The translations under genes and the position numbers were made by a program. A DNA stretch of 64,000 nucleotides, taken from positions 8,799 to 72,798 of the forward strand of contig JBEKDL010000002.1 in NCBI GenBank assembly GCA_050014355.1, in the 5' to 3' direction. This DNA comes from Fen-1077 sp050014355 (lineage in GTDB: Bacteria > Chloroflexota > Dehalococcoidia > Dehalococcoidales > RBG-16-60-22). The notes under the pieces were generated by a model, which ran no database searches, was not told where the DNA came from, and saw nothing but the letters and a program-made list of their open reading frames with translations. Below are positions 8,411 through 17,003 of this stretch, in pieces (positions within the stretch are counted from its first letter, which is position 1; every line of letters starts with the position of its first letter).

Positions 8411-9929
8411 GGTCGGTGATTTCGATGCTCGCCAGGCGCCTCCAGAGCGGTATTGTTTCAGGTATAATATCCACGAACTGTACTTCGCGCGGTAGCTTAT
8501 AGTTCGCCATGCGCCCCTGGCAGTAATGGCGTATCTCCTGTTCTGTGGCTTTCTCTCCCGGTTTCAGGCGCACGATGGCCTTTATCGTTTCCCCTCTTAC
8601 GATATCGGCAACGCCTTGCACTTTCACCTCGGCTATTTTGGGGTGGGTGGCCATGAATTCCTCGATATCGGCAGGAAAGACGTTCTGGCCCTTTAGAATG
8701 ATCATTCTGCGCTTCCGGCCGGTGATATAGAGAAGGCCGTTTTCATCCAGTCTGCCGATGTCCCCGGTATGCAGCCAGCCGTGGCGCAATATTTTTGCCG
8801 TAGCCTCGGGTTTATTGTAAAATCCCGTCATTACGGGACCCTTGGTGACAATCTCGCCTTCCTGGCCGGGGGGAAGCTCGTTATCATTTTCGTCGAAGAT
8901 TTTTATCTCCCAGCATGGCATAGCTTTTCCGGACGCGCCGGCCGGGGCGCTGTTATCGAGGGGGCAGACGGTAATCTGGCATACCGTCTCGGTCTGGCCG
9001 TAAACATCCAGGATGTTTATGCCGTAGTATTTCTTGAACAGGTTTATCACGATAGGCTCGAGCGGTGCGCCGCCGCTGAAGCAGAGCCGTAGCGAGCTTA
9101 AATCGTGCTTGATGCCTTCGCGCCTGGCGATATTTATCATCAGCGCGAAAATATAGGGGACGCCCATGTATATCGTTCCCTTTTCCCGCTCCACAGTTTC
9201 CATGAAGCTCTGCACCGAGCGCCCGGTGCCCGGCACGACCAAGATGGTACTTCCTTGGTATATCGAGGCCATCAGGACCGCCGTCAGGCCGAACTGGTGG
9301 TACATGGGCAGGGCGAACTCGATGACAACATCTTTTTCCGTCTGCTGCAGCACTTCAGCGGTGTTTATGGCCTCGATGCAGATGTTGCGTTGGGAAAGGG
9401 CCACGCCGTGCGGTTTCTGCGTGGGGCCTCCGGTGTAAGAGATAATGGCGATATCGTCCGGCTTGATTTTAATATTCAAGGGTTCGGCCGGGTTCTCGGC
9501 AATGATTTTAGCGTAATCGATGAACTGTTTTTCGTAGGCGGGGTCGAAGGTTATCACATGCCTGACGGTATTAAAGCGGGGTATGTCCGGCAGGAGCGAG
9601 GCCAGGGGAGGGTTTTCCACCACCAGCACTTTAGGGCGGCAGTCGTTAAACAGGCTGACCAGCTCATCAGCGACATAGCGGGAATCGAGCGGCACAGCGA
9701 TGCCGCCGGCCTTCATGATGCCGAAGAAAATAGACACGAATTCCGGGTTGCTGGCCTGAATCATGGCCACGCGGTCGCCCTTTTTCACGCCGAGCTTAAT
9801 CAGGGCATGGGCGACCCGGTTGGAGTCCTGGTCCAACTGCGCGTAAGTAACGCGGCGTTCGCCCATCGCGATGGCCGTTTTGCCGCCAAAGAGCCTGACG
9901 GTGTTATCCAGCATCAATTTCAGGTTCAT
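8394..9929 (-). CDS. AMP-dependent acyl-CoA ligase-like protein with degenerate catalytic motifs
   Basis: A 511-residue member of the adenylate-forming superfamily. The start chosen is the ATG at 9929 (MNLKLMLDNTVRLFGGK), which has AGGGA a few bases upstream and fits the usual N-terminus; an upstream ATG would add 29 unlikely residues. The fold signatures are there: VYGQTET near residue 310, HTGDIGRLDENG near 390 and GRKRRMIILKGQNVFPADIE near 405. But the phosphate loop, normally YTSGTTGxPKG, reads YTGGPTQKPHG, and the C-terminus reads IPLWRRLASIE where the catalytic lysine motif GKxLRR is expected. It may be a weakened or repurposed ligase. It stands alone on the minus strand. Confidence 0.8.
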   Translation of the reverse strand: MNLKLMLDNTVRLFGGKTAIAMGERRVTYAQLDQDSNRVAHALIKLGVKKGDRVAMIQASNPEFVSIFFGIMKAGGIAVPLDSRYVADELVSLFNDCRPKVLVVENPPLASLLPDIPRFNTVRHVITFDPAYEKQFIDYAKIIAENPAEPLNIKIKPDDIAIISYTGGPTQKPHGVALSQRNICIEAINTAEVLQQTEKDVVIEFALPMYHQFGLTAVLMASIYQGSTILVVPGTGRSVQSFMETVEREKGTIYMGVPYIFALMINIARREGIKHDLSSLRLCFSGGAPLEPIVINLFKKYYGINILDVYGQTETVCQITVCPLDNSAPAGASGKAMPCWEIKIFDENDNELPPGQEGEIVTKGPVMTGFYNKPEATAKILRHGWLHTGDIGRLDENGLLYITGRKRRMIILKGQNVFPADIEEFMATHPKIAEVKVQGVADIVRGETIKAIVRLKPGEKATEQEIRHYCQGRMANYKLPREVQFVDIIPETIPLWRRLASIEITDLMLEG

Positions 9930-10045
9930 GGCTCTTCCCTGCTGACCTTTCTGGAAATAATAGACTCTTACATCGCCGACTATCAGAAAATTATTTGGAT
10001 AAAACAAGTATATCAAACATGGGCCGCTCTTGGAAAGCTTTTTAA

Positions 10046-10074
10046 TTGACGACTTGCTTGAAACCGTGTTAACT
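10046..10074 (+). promoter_or_regulatory. Weak promoter candidate for the dehydratase operon
   Basis: TTGACG (10046-10051), 17 bases, then TTAACT (10069-10074) lie before the first dehydratase gene in the divergent gap. The -35 is good and the -10 is poor, so support is limited. Confidence 0.3.
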
Positions 10075-10110
10075 TAGTGATAGGAAAACAGAAGACCGGA
10101 GCTATGGGTT

Positions 10111-11250
10111 ATGGTCGCTACCGAATTTCCCGCTTTAGATGAAATATTAAGTCTATTAAAGGACCAGCTGGAGGTAATTAAACGTTCGGGTAGGCCGGTG
10201 ATAGGCTGGTTTTGCAGCTATACACCGCTGGAAATACTGCTTGCGGCCGGGCTTCAGCCTTACCGCATTTTACCTGAACCGGGGAAGGCCATCACCCGCG
10301 CCGATAGCTACATCGACCGCAATTTCTGCCCCTATGTGCGCACCTGCCTCGGCGAAGCCCTGGAAGGCACGTACAAATTCCTCGAGGGGCTGGTGGTTGT
10401 CAACTCCTGTGATGCCATGCGGCGCATGTACGACGTCTGGCGCTATAATATCGGCGGAGATTTTATCCACCTGCTGGACTTGCCCCGTGTCAACAGCCCC
10501 GAAGCCGCGGCCTACTACCGCGAATGCCTGCAAAAACTTACCGGGGAGATTGAAGCTCATTTCAAGGTACCGGTAACTGATAGAAAGCTGGCGGAGGCTA
10601 TCAAATCATTAAATAACTGGCGGTCATTGCTCCGTGAGCTTTATAAAGTAAACAGAGATAAAGGTTTTCCGCTGACGGCGGCGCAGGTCCATACGGTGGT
10701 CAGGGCGGGCACGACGTTGCCCATCGATGTTTTTAACGGCGCTTTAGAGCGACTAATAGATAACCTCGGTAAAAGCGATTCCGTGAGCGTTGACGAAGGC
10801 CCGCGGATTTTAATCACGGGCAGCATCATGGACAATCCGCGGATACTGGAGCTCATCGGGGAATGCGGGTCGAAAGTGGTGGCCGACGACCTTTGCACGG
10901 GGACGAGGCAGTTCTGGGACACGGTCGAACGCGCGGCCGACCCCCTGACGGACTTGAGCCGTCATTATCTCGGGCGCACGCCTTGCCCGCGCATGAAGGA
11001 CGCCTCGAGAAGGTTCGACCATGTCCTTGAAATGATTGATGAGTTCCGGGTCGATGGCGTGATATTTTACACCATGAAGTTCTGCGACCCATTTCTTTTC
11101 GATGTCCCGCTGTTTAAGGAAGGGCTTGCCCGAAGAGGTCTTCCGTCTCTGTTGCTGGAGGGCGATTACACGCCGGGGACGCTGGGCAGGGTCAAAACGC
11201 GCATCGAGGCTTTTACTGAGATGTTGAGGCAGAATGTTAGAGCAGCTTAA
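10111..11250 (+). CDS. 2-hydroxyacyl-CoA dehydratase family subunit (HgdB/BcrC-like)
   Basis: A 379-residue protein of the 2-hydroxyacyl-CoA dehydratase / benzoyl-CoA reductase class I family (HgdB, FldC, BcrB/C). These cytoplasmic iron-sulfur subunits take one high-energy electron from an ATP-driven activator to remove water from, or reduce, a CoA thioester. Family features: IGWFCSYTPLEILLAAGLQP near residue 30, a second Cys in NFCPYVRTC near 70, NSCDAMRRMYDVW near 97 and MKFCDPFLFD near 327. ATG 10111 is preceded by GGAG. It overlaps the next subunit by 17 bases, and an activator gene follows, so the operon has the three-part HgdABC form. The substrate cannot be deduced. Confidence 0.85.
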   Translation: MVATEFPALDEILSLLKDQLEVIKRSGRPVIGWFCSYTPLEILLAAGLQPYRILPEPGKAITRADSYIDRNFCPYVRTCLGEALEGTYKFLEGLVVVNSCDAMRRMYDVWRYNIGGDFIHLLDLPRVNSPEAAAYYRECLQKLTGEIEAHFKVPVTDRKLAEAIKSLNNWRSLLRELYKVNRDKGFPLTAAQVHTVVRAGTTLPIDVFNGALERLIDNLGKSDSVSVDEGPRILITGSIMDNPRILELIGECGSKVVADDLCTGTRQFWDTVERAADPLTDLSRHYLGRTPCPRMKDASRRFDHVLEMIDEFRVDGVIFYTMKFCDPFLFDVPLFKEGLARRGLPSLLLEGDYTPGTLGRVKTRIEAFTEMLRQNVRAA

Positions 11251-12508
11251 GTCTACTGTGACCGGCCCCGCGGTAACTACGGAATTTTTAAGGCATCCGC
11301 TGGCCTATGACCTGATGGCCGCCGTCGGCAAGCGCGTCTACTCGCGCCGGGGCAAAGGCGCCGAAGGGATATGGCTGGATTTTATCTCACACCAGATAAA
11401 GGCCGGCCTGAAGAGGCAGGGGCTGGTGGTGTGGGCCAACGCCTTTTTCCCGTTCGAACTGCTTTACGGGCTGGGCGTAACGCCGTATCACCCGGAATCG
11501 ATTGCGGCCACGGCCGCCGCTCTGGGATTGAGCCGGGAGGCGATAAATTGCGCCGAGTCCGGTAGCTATTCTCCCGATATCTGCTCTTTCTACCGCTGCG
11601 CCATCGGACTGGACATGGAAGGTCTGCTGCCGCCGCCGGATTTCATGGTCTCGGCCTCTTACCTGTGCGAAGGCGCGGTTAAGTCATTCCAGAATGTCGC
11701 CAGGGACTACGACTGCGAGCACTATCTGCTCGATGTCCCCTACCATCACACGGAAAAGTCCCGGGAATACGTGGCCGGCCAGTTGCAGGAGCTGGCGCAG
11801 ATTATCGCTAAAAAGCAGGGGAGGCCGGTCGATAAAGAAAAGCTGGCCGGGGCGCTGCGCCTTTCCAACGAGAGCCGGGACTACCAGCTTAAAATTAACG
11901 AGCTGCGGAAAGCCTCGCCGTGTCCCCTTTCCGCGGAAGACGCCACCAGCTACATACCGGATATGCGCTTTTTCAGCCCGGGCAGCGAGGCGGGAGTCAG
12001 GTTTTTTAAAGCCCTGCACGATGAGGTAAAGGGCAGGGTATCTCGCGGCCGGGGGGTGGTCATTAACCAGAGATACAGACTGCTCTGGCTCCACTACGTC
12101 CGGCCCTACTATCCCAACGAAATCATCCGCTACCTGGAGTCCAACGGGGCGGCGGTGTGTTTCAATGAAGCGGCCCATGTCTACTGGGCGCCCCTTGACC
12201 CCGAGAATCCTTACCGGAGCCTGGCGGATAAGGTCTTATCCATGCCTAACGGCGGGCCGCTGGAGCGCCGGGCGGAGCTGGCTTTAAGGCTGGCCGGAGA
12301 GTACCAGGTCGACGGCGTCATCCACTTTTCGCACCGGGGCTGCCGCCAGAGCTGTGGCGGAGAGTATGTTATCCGGGACCTGATGCGGAAAAAAGATATA
12401 CCCATGTTGATACTCGACGGCGATGCCATCGACAGCCGCAACTACTCCAAAGAGCCGACGAGATTGAGGCTGGAGGCTTTCCTGGAAATGCTGGAGGCGA
12501 AGAAATGA
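11234..12508 (+). CDS. 2-hydroxyacyl-CoA dehydratase family subunit (HgdA/BcrB-like)
   Basis: A 424-residue second subunit of the same family, starting inside the end of the preceding gene (17-base overlap) and ending four bases past the start of the activator. The segment VVWANAFFPFELLYGLGVTP near residue 60 is the family's N-terminal signature (compare FCSYTPLEILLAAGLQP in the partner). Cysteines that may hold the cluster sit in SPDICSFYRC near residue 115, SASYLCEGA near 140 and HRGCRQSCGG near 362. The two subunits presumably form the heterodimer that carries [4Fe-4S] clusters and binds the CoA substrate. Overlapping reading frames imply tight translational coupling. Confidence 0.85.
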   Translation: MLEQLKSTVTGPAVTTEFLRHPLAYDLMAAVGKRVYSRRGKGAEGIWLDFISHQIKAGLKRQGLVVWANAFFPFELLYGLGVTPYHPESIAATAAALGLSREAINCAESGSYSPDICSFYRCAIGLDMEGLLPPPDFMVSASYLCEGAVKSFQNVARDYDCEHYLLDVPYHHTEKSREYVAGQLQELAQIIAKKQGRPVDKEKLAGALRLSNESRDYQLKINELRKASPCPLSAEDATSYIPDMRFFSPGSEAGVRFFKALHDEVKGRVSRGRGVVINQRYRLLWLHYVRPYYPNEIIRYLESNGAAVCFNEAAHVYWAPLDPENPYRSLADKVLSMPNGGPLERRAELALRLAGEYQVDGVIHFSHRGCRQSCGGEYVIRDLMRKKDIPMLILDGDAIDSRNYSKEPTRLRLEAFLEMLEAKK

Positions 12509-13287
12509 TTACCGCCGGAATCGACATCGGCTCTCTCACGGCCAAGGCGGTAGTCCTCAAAGATAAAGACATCGCCGGGTACGCGATCATGACTGCCGGA
12601 GCGGATGTGACAGCAGCGGCCGGGCGTGTCCTGGGCGAGGCGCTGGAAAAAGCGGGACAGCGTCAGGAAGACCTGGCGGTGGTGGTGGCCACCGGCTATG
12701 GCCGGGCCAAAGTGCCCCAGGCTAAAAAATCGGTCACCGAGATAACCTGCGATGCGCGCGGGACTCATTTCCTGTTCCCGGAAGCGGGAATGATTATCGA
12801 TATCGGAGGGCAGGACAGCAAGGTTATCAGCCTCGACGCTCAAGGCAGGGTCATTGATTTCACGATGAATGATAAGTGCGCCGCGGGAACCGGTCGTTTC
12901 CTCGAAGTGATGGCGCGTGCCCTGGAAATAGAACTCGACCAGCTCGGGCCGGTCTCCCTGAAACACCGGAAAGCGGTGGTCATCAGCAGCATGTGTACCG
13001 TCTTCGCCGAGTCGGAGGTCGTCTCGCTGATTGCGGAGGGTTATGCCCGGGAGGATATCCTTAACGGCCTGCACCAGGCCATCGCCAGCCGGATTGCCGC
13101 TATGGCCCAGGGGTTGAGGGCGGAAAAAACGGTAGTGCTGGGCGGGGGTGTGGCGAAGAACTCGGGCGTGGTGCAAGCCCTTGAGGAAAAGCTGAAAACC
13201 AGGGTAAAAGTCCCGCCGGAACCGCAAATCGTGGCGGCACTGGGGGCGGCCATCTGCGCGCGGGAAATGGCCGAGGCCAAACACTAA
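12505..13287 (+). CDS. 2-hydroxyacyl-CoA dehydratase activator ATPase (BadF/HgdC family)
   Basis: This 260-residue protein is the archerase-type activator. It is an ASKHA-fold homodimer that bridges one [4Fe-4S] cluster and uses ATP to drive an electron into the dehydratase. The phosphate-1 motif DIGSLTAKAVV begins at residue 6, phosphate-2 is IDIGGQDSKVIS near 93, and the cluster cysteines are in NDKCAAGTGRFLEV near 124 and SSMCTVFAESEVVS near 163. The adenosine motif VLGGGVAKNSGVV is near 210. Length matches HgdC. It overlaps the upstream subunit gene by four bases. One activator with two subunits resembles dehydratases rather than four-subunit Bcr benzoyl-CoA reductases. Confidence 0.93.
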   Translation: MITAGIDIGSLTAKAVVLKDKDIAGYAIMTAGADVTAAAGRVLGEALEKAGQRQEDLAVVVATGYGRAKVPQAKKSVTEITCDARGTHFLFPEAGMIIDIGGQDSKVISLDAQGRVIDFTMNDKCAAGTGRFLEVMARALEIELDQLGPVSLKHRKAVVISSMCTVFAESEVVSLIAEGYAREDILNGLHQAIASRIAAMAQGLRAEKTVVLGGGVAKNSGVVQALEEKLKTRVKVPPEPQIVAALGAAICAREMAEAKH

Positions 13288-13330
13288 ATTTTATCTCTAA
13301 ACTCTAAATACTCTCTTCCCCCACCTGGAT

Positions 13331-15400
13331 TTAGAGGTTACACTTGCTCACCTGGCAAAGCTGTGATTTACAGGGTATAAATCCGGAAATCGGGTCAAGG
13401 TTTTTATCATCCACCAGGCTGTTGACATTGGCTTCCCCGGGCCAGTGGTGCGGCAGCGAGACAACGCCTTGCAGAATGGTATCGGTGACGTGGGCTTTCA
13501 TCCTGATGCTGCCGCGTGGCGTGCTGATGGTCACCGTATCACCCGCGTTTATCCCGCGCGCTTTAGCGTCCGCGTGATGAATGTCCACCAGCGGTTCCGG
13601 CATCAGCTTGCGCAGCCGGGGGATGTTGCGGTGCTGCGAATGCGTGTAGGCCATCACCCTGGCGCCGGAGGTTATGACCAACGGGAATGACTTCGCAAGG
13701 TCAGGCCGACTTAAAGGACTTTCCGGGGGCTCACGATATACGGGGAGGGCGTCCAGGCCGTGTTCGGCCAGCGCGGCGCAGGCAATTTCCACCTTACCGG
13801 AGGGCGTGCAGAACCCCAGTTTCCGATAGTATTTTTCCGGCCTTTTTACGGCAGGGAGTTTAATTCCTTCAGGGTGCTGTTTGAGGTCTTGGCAGGTGAT
13901 TTTAAGCGGCTCCAGCACGTAATCGGCGCACCTGGTAAAATCACCGTTCCAGAAAAGCTCGCCGAATCCCAGCCTTTTTGCCAGTTCAGAGTAGATGTCC
14001 CACTCCGTGCGGCTTTCGCCTACCGGACTGATGGCCGGTGAAATCAGCCTGGCACAGCCTCTGTAATTTGTAAGGAGTATCGGCCTCTCCAGCCACGATG
14101 CGATAGGCAGCACGATGTCCGCAAGCTGTGTTCCGGGGGTATGAAAATATTCGGTCACGGCGACGAAATCAAGCTTTTCAAGAGACGCAGTCATCCGGCG
14201 GGAGTTGGCGAAAAACTGGATGTCAAGTCCCGCAGAGAAGAGCGCTTTGATGGGATACGGCTCACAGCTCTCAATCTGGTCAACTATGGCGTTGGACTGC
14301 ATCTCGCGGTAGCGTTCCGTCCATATCGGAAAACGCTGGGAACCTACTCCCGGCGGCATTTTGGAGATTCTTTCGTGCAGGGTGATGTCGTTGACCTCGA
14401 CCGTTGTATGGTTAGCGAACCTGTTACCACCGTTAATATCGAAGTTGCCGGTCAGCGCCGGAAGCAGAATTATCGCCCGGTGGTTCTGTACGCCGTTGGA
14501 ATGATGGGTGGTGCTGTTCGCGCTCAAGTGGAGCTTGGCCGGTTTGGTAGTCGCGTAGAGGATAGCCGCCTCTCTGATTTTGGCGGCAGGCACCCATGTT
14601 ATCTCTGCCACACGCTCCGGTGGATATTCCTGTGCCAGACTGGCCAATCCCTCGAAGCCGATTGTCCACTTTTTGATAAACTCCTTGTCGTGAAGGTCCT
14701 GATTGATGATGACATTCATCATGCCCAGCGCCAAAGCGCCGTCTGTGCCGGGGCGGAGCTGCAGGTGAATATTGGCCCGGGAGGCGATGGTGGTGCGTTG
14801 GGGGTCTACCACGATGTATTTGACGCCCCTTTTGATTGCCTCGATATTTTCCTGCCAGGCCTGCGGGGATGAAATAACGCTGGAACCCCAGACCAGCTTG
14901 CATTTTGTTTCGGGTTCCACCGAAGCGCTGGAGCCAGCCATCCCGGAATACTCTGGGCCATAGGTCAGGTTGGCGGCTATCCATGTACCGGAAAAGCAGT
15001 TGCTGCTCTCGGTGCAGTAGTTGGGTGAGCCAAAGGCGTGGGACAGCCGGTGGAAAAAAGGGCGGGGTTCCTTGGTATAGGCAATCCAGAAAACGACCGA
15101 TTCCGCCCCGTATTTATTTTTAACTAATTGCAGGTTGTGCGCAGTTATATCTAAAGCCTCTTCCCACGTAGTTCGTTGCCATGAGCCTTTGCCCTGTGCG
15201 CCGGTGCGTTTAAGGGGATATTGCAGGCGGTCAGGGTGATAGATAAAGTCGAGCTGGGCTTTCCAGCGCGGGCAATAGGCTACCTTTGGGTCAGCGATAT
15301 CAATTTTAACAGCTTTCCCGTCGCGGACATTTATCTTCGTCGGGCAGGAGTTGGAACACATATAGCAAATACCGTCTTTGACTTCTACAGACTTAGCCAT
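13331..15400 (-). CDS. Molybdopterin oxidoreductase, DMSO reductase family catalytic subunit
   Basis: A 689-residue molybdenum/tungsten-bis-MGD enzyme. The start chosen is ATG 15400 (MAKSVEVKDG), about ten bases after AGGGG; an upstream start would add 20 residues. The N-terminal [4Fe-4S] site is CYMCSNSC near residue 12, with the fourth cysteine in YCPRW near 43. The possible metal-ligand cysteine is in TESSNCFSGTW near 125. The C-terminal MGD-binding domain holds TSGARVMAYTHSQHRNIPRL and the ITISTPRG-type barrel, including HHWPGEANVNSL. There is no Tat signal, so it is cytoplasmic. No electron-transfer partner is adjacent. Family members include thiosulfate/polysulfide reductases, acetylene hydratase and hydroxytransferases; I cannot choose between them. 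It converges on the dehydratase operon. Confidence 0.85.
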   Translation of the reverse strand: MAKSVEVKDGICYMCSNSCPTKINVRDGKAVKIDIADPKVAYCPRWKAQLDFIYHPDRLQYPLKRTGAQGKGSWQRTTWEEALDITAHNLQLVKNKYGAESVVFWIAYTKEPRPFFHRLSHAFGSPNYCTESSNCFSGTWIAANLTYGPEYSGMAGSSASVEPETKCKLVWGSSVISSPQAWQENIEAIKRGVKYIVVDPQRTTIASRANIHLQLRPGTDGALALGMMNVIINQDLHDKEFIKKWTIGFEGLASLAQEYPPERVAEITWVPAAKIREAAILYATTKPAKLHLSANSTTHHSNGVQNHRAIILLPALTGNFDINGGNRFANHTTVEVNDITLHERISKMPPGVGSQRFPIWTERYREMQSNAIVDQIESCEPYPIKALFSAGLDIQFFANSRRMTASLEKLDFVAVTEYFHTPGTQLADIVLPIASWLERPILLTNYRGCARLISPAISPVGESRTEWDIYSELAKRLGFGELFWNGDFTRCADYVLEPLKITCQDLKQHPEGIKLPAVKRPEKYYRKLGFCTPSGKVEIACAALAEHGLDALPVYREPPESPLSRPDLAKSFPLVITSGARVMAYTHSQHRNIPRLRKLMPEPLVDIHHADAKARGINAGDTVTISTPRGSIRMKAHVTDTILQGVVSLPHHWPGEANVNSLVDDKNLDPISGFIPCKSQLCQVSKCNL

Positions 15401-15501
15401 TTTAGCTGTTCCCCTAACTTCAAATTCGGAAAAAGGCTGGACTTCTATTAAGTATATCACTTACCCATCCCAAAACAACTTCCTGTTGTCCCACCTGCAT
15501 A

Positions 15502-15510
15502 TGGTATAAT
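15502..15510 (+). promoter_or_regulatory. Extended -10 promoter for rsfS
   Basis: TGGTATAAT is a perfect extended -10 element, with TATAAT at 15505-15510. A transcript would start near 15517, about 26 bases before the rsfS start and just upstream of GGAG at 15530. Confidence 0.6.
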
Positions 15511-15542
15511 CTTATCAAAATACGATTGTGGAGATTTGAAGG

Positions 15543-15887
15543 CTGGAAGGTATTGAGTTAGCGCGCCGGGCCGTAGACGCGGCCAGCGATAAACAGGCCG
15601 CCAACATCGTGCTGCTGGACGTGCGCGGTCTTTGCGGCTTCGCCGACTATTTTGTCATCTGCGCCGGGGAAAGTCAGCGGCAGCTCCGCTCTATCTACGA
15701 TGAAATCGAGAAAAGCCTGAAAAACCAGAGCACGCTGCCGTCTCATCATGAAGGCAGCTCCGATTCGGGCTGGCTCCTGCTCGATTACGGCGATGTTATT
15801 GTCCACGTTTTCGGAGAGCAGGAGCGCGCGTTCTATAATCTCGAAGGGTTCTGGCGCCACGCCAGGACTGTCTTGAGCATCCAGTAA
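15543..15887 (+). CDS. rsfS: Ribosomal silencing factor RsfS, probable CTG start
   Basis: RsfS binds ribosomal protein L14 and blocks subunit joining when nutrients are short. The conserved core is VLLDVRGLCGFADYFVICAG, then SDSGWLLLDYGDVIVHVF. The conserved N-terminal helix, LEGIELARRAVDAASDKQ, is encoded upstream of the first GTG (15609) in the same frame. It is closed off by a TGA at 15537-15539, leaving CTG 15543 as the only reasonable start (or ATT 15552). GGAG at 15530 is nine bases from CTG. Starting at GTG 15609 would lose the first helix. With CTG the protein is 114 residues, the family's length. It converges on ndk. Confidence 0.88.
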   Translation: MEGIELARRAVDAASDKQAANIVLLDVRGLCGFADYFVICAGESQRQLRSIYDEIEKSLKNQSTLPSHHEGSSDSGWLLLDYGDVIVHVFGEQERAFYNLEGFWRHARTVLSIQ

Positions 15888-16304
15888 TCAGCTGAAAATC
15901 TCTTTCTTCGTGAAAAAGAGGGACACCTCTTTTACCCCGTTTTCCGGCGAATCCGACCCGTGGATGGAATTTCTCGTCAGGTCCAGGCCGAAGTCCTTCC
16001 GTATCGTCCCCGGGGCGGCTTTAGCGGGGTCGGTGGCGCCCATGATTTTCCGGATGCGCTCCACGGCTTTTTCACCTTCGAATGCGGCGGCCACGATAGG
16101 GGTGGAGGTAATATAGTCCAGCAGGTCTTTGAAAAAGGGCTTTCCTTTATGGACGGCGTAGTGGCGCTCGGCCAGCCCTCTATCCACGTGCAGCATCTTG
16201 AGCGCAACGAGCTTTAACCCCTCCCCCTGCAGCCTGGCGATGATAGCGCCGGCCAGTCCCCTTTCCATAGCATCGGGCTTCACAAGAACCAGTGACCTTT
16301 CCAT
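15888..16304 (-). CDS. ndk: Nucleoside diphosphate kinase
   Basis: Transfers the terminal phosphate between nucleoside triphosphates and diphosphates through a phosphohistidine. The 138-residue product has the standard length. MERSLVLVKPDAMERGLAG is the N-terminal signature and NSIHGSDS near residue 113 holds the active-site histidine. It is the last of four closely spaced minus-strand genes (thiL, thioesterase, HAD, ndk), with 18 bases between the HAD gene and ndk. Its stop abuts that of rsfS. Confidence 0.96.
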   Translation of the reverse strand: MERSLVLVKPDAMERGLAGAIIARLQGEGLKLVALKMLHVDRGLAERHYAVHKGKPFFKDLLDYITSTPIVAAAFEGEKAVERIRKIMGATDPAKAAPGTIRKDFGLDLTRNSIHGSDSPENGVKEVSLFFTKKEIFS

Positions 16305-16322
16305 GGAAAAACTCCTGATATA

Positions 16323-17003
16323 TTATTTTTTAGTTCGCGACCGACTAAAAAGCGCGGTTAAATCGGTGAATCTGACCTTTTCCAGGGTATCGACGACGAG
16401 GTCGGCCTGCTTCAGCCTGGTTTCAGGATGGCTGGTAGCAACCGCGACGCATTTCATCCCGGCATTTCTCGCTCCGGCCACCCCGGCGATGGCGTCCTCG
16501 AAGACGACGCAATCGGCCGGCCTGACACCGAGCTTCTGGGCCGCCAGCAGGTAAATCTGCGGGGAGGGTTTGCCCTCGGGCACCTCGTGGCCAAAAACGA
16601 CGGCCTGAAAAAAGCCGTCAACGTTCAGCGTTCGCGTGATGATTTTGATGTTTTCCGGCGGCGCGGAAGAGGCGATAGCCTGTTTGACGCCGTGCTCTTT
16701 CAGCGCCCTGATAAGCTCGATGGCCCCGGGCAGCGCCCTTACATGCCCGGCTACTCTACGGCGGAAGTTTGCCTGTTTAGCGTCGTTGATAGCGCCCATC
16801 TCTGCGGGAGCTGTGCCTTCGCCCAGAGCGTCTTTAATAATAGTGTCGTTCCTCTGCCCGAAGAAGCGCAAGAAGTGTTCCATGGTGTAATCGATGTCCT
16901 TTTTAGCGAACTCTTCTTTCCAGGCCAGGTAATGGTATTCGACGGTATCCGCGATAACCCCGTCCATGTCCCAGATGGCTGCCTCCAGGTGCGCTTCAGA
17001 CAT
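16323..17003 (-). CDS. HAD-superfamily phosphatase, beta-phosphoglucomutase-like
   Basis: A 226-residue HAD hydrolase of subfamily I with a helical cap. Motif I is WDMDGVIADT near residue 11, where the first Asp is the nucleophile. Motif II lies near ASSAPPEN (110), the catalytic lysine is in PEGKPSPQIYLLAAQKLG near 145, and the acidic motif III is CVVFEDAIAGVAGARNAGM near 167. This arrangement fits beta-phosphoglucomutase or phosphoglycolate-type phosphatases; the substrate is unknown. Its start overlaps the end of the upstream thioesterase gene by eight bases, so the two are coupled. Confidence 0.85.
   Translation of the reverse strand: MSEAHLEAAIWDMDGVIADTVEYHYLAWKEEFAKKDIDYTMEHFLRFFGQRNDTIIKDALGEGTAPAEMGAINDAKQANFRRRVAGHVRALPGAIELIRALKEHGVKQAIASSAPPENIKIITRTLNVDGFFQAVVFGHEVPEGKPSPQIYLLAAQKLGVRPADCVVFEDAIAGVAGARNAGMKCVAVATSHPETRLKQADLVVDTLEKVRFTDLTALFSRSRTKK

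Noticed and set aside
8411..8502. C-terminal tail of the small membrane protein as read through the duplication
   Set aside because: It overlaps the opposite ligase gene by over 100 bases and is not hydrophobic; the frame with one repeat copy is far more plausible.
9105..10049. 314-codon plus-strand open frame opposite the acyl-CoA ligase
   Set aside because: The minus strand has the adenylate-forming motifs; this frame has none and is a shadow.
12442..13284. 280-codon minus-strand open frame opposite the dehydratase activator
   Set aside because: The plus strand has the full ASKHA and cluster-cysteine motifs; the reverse frame has no recognisable domain.
10111..13287. Benzoyl-CoA reductase class I
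   Set aside because: That enzyme has four subunits with two activator-type ones; here there is one activator and two other subunits, so dehydratase-type is the safer call.
13302..13336. CTCTAAAT/ATTTAGAG inverted repeat between convergent genes
   Set aside because: Only eight base pairs with a 19-base loop, overlapping the stop of the molybdopterin gene; not enough to call a terminator.
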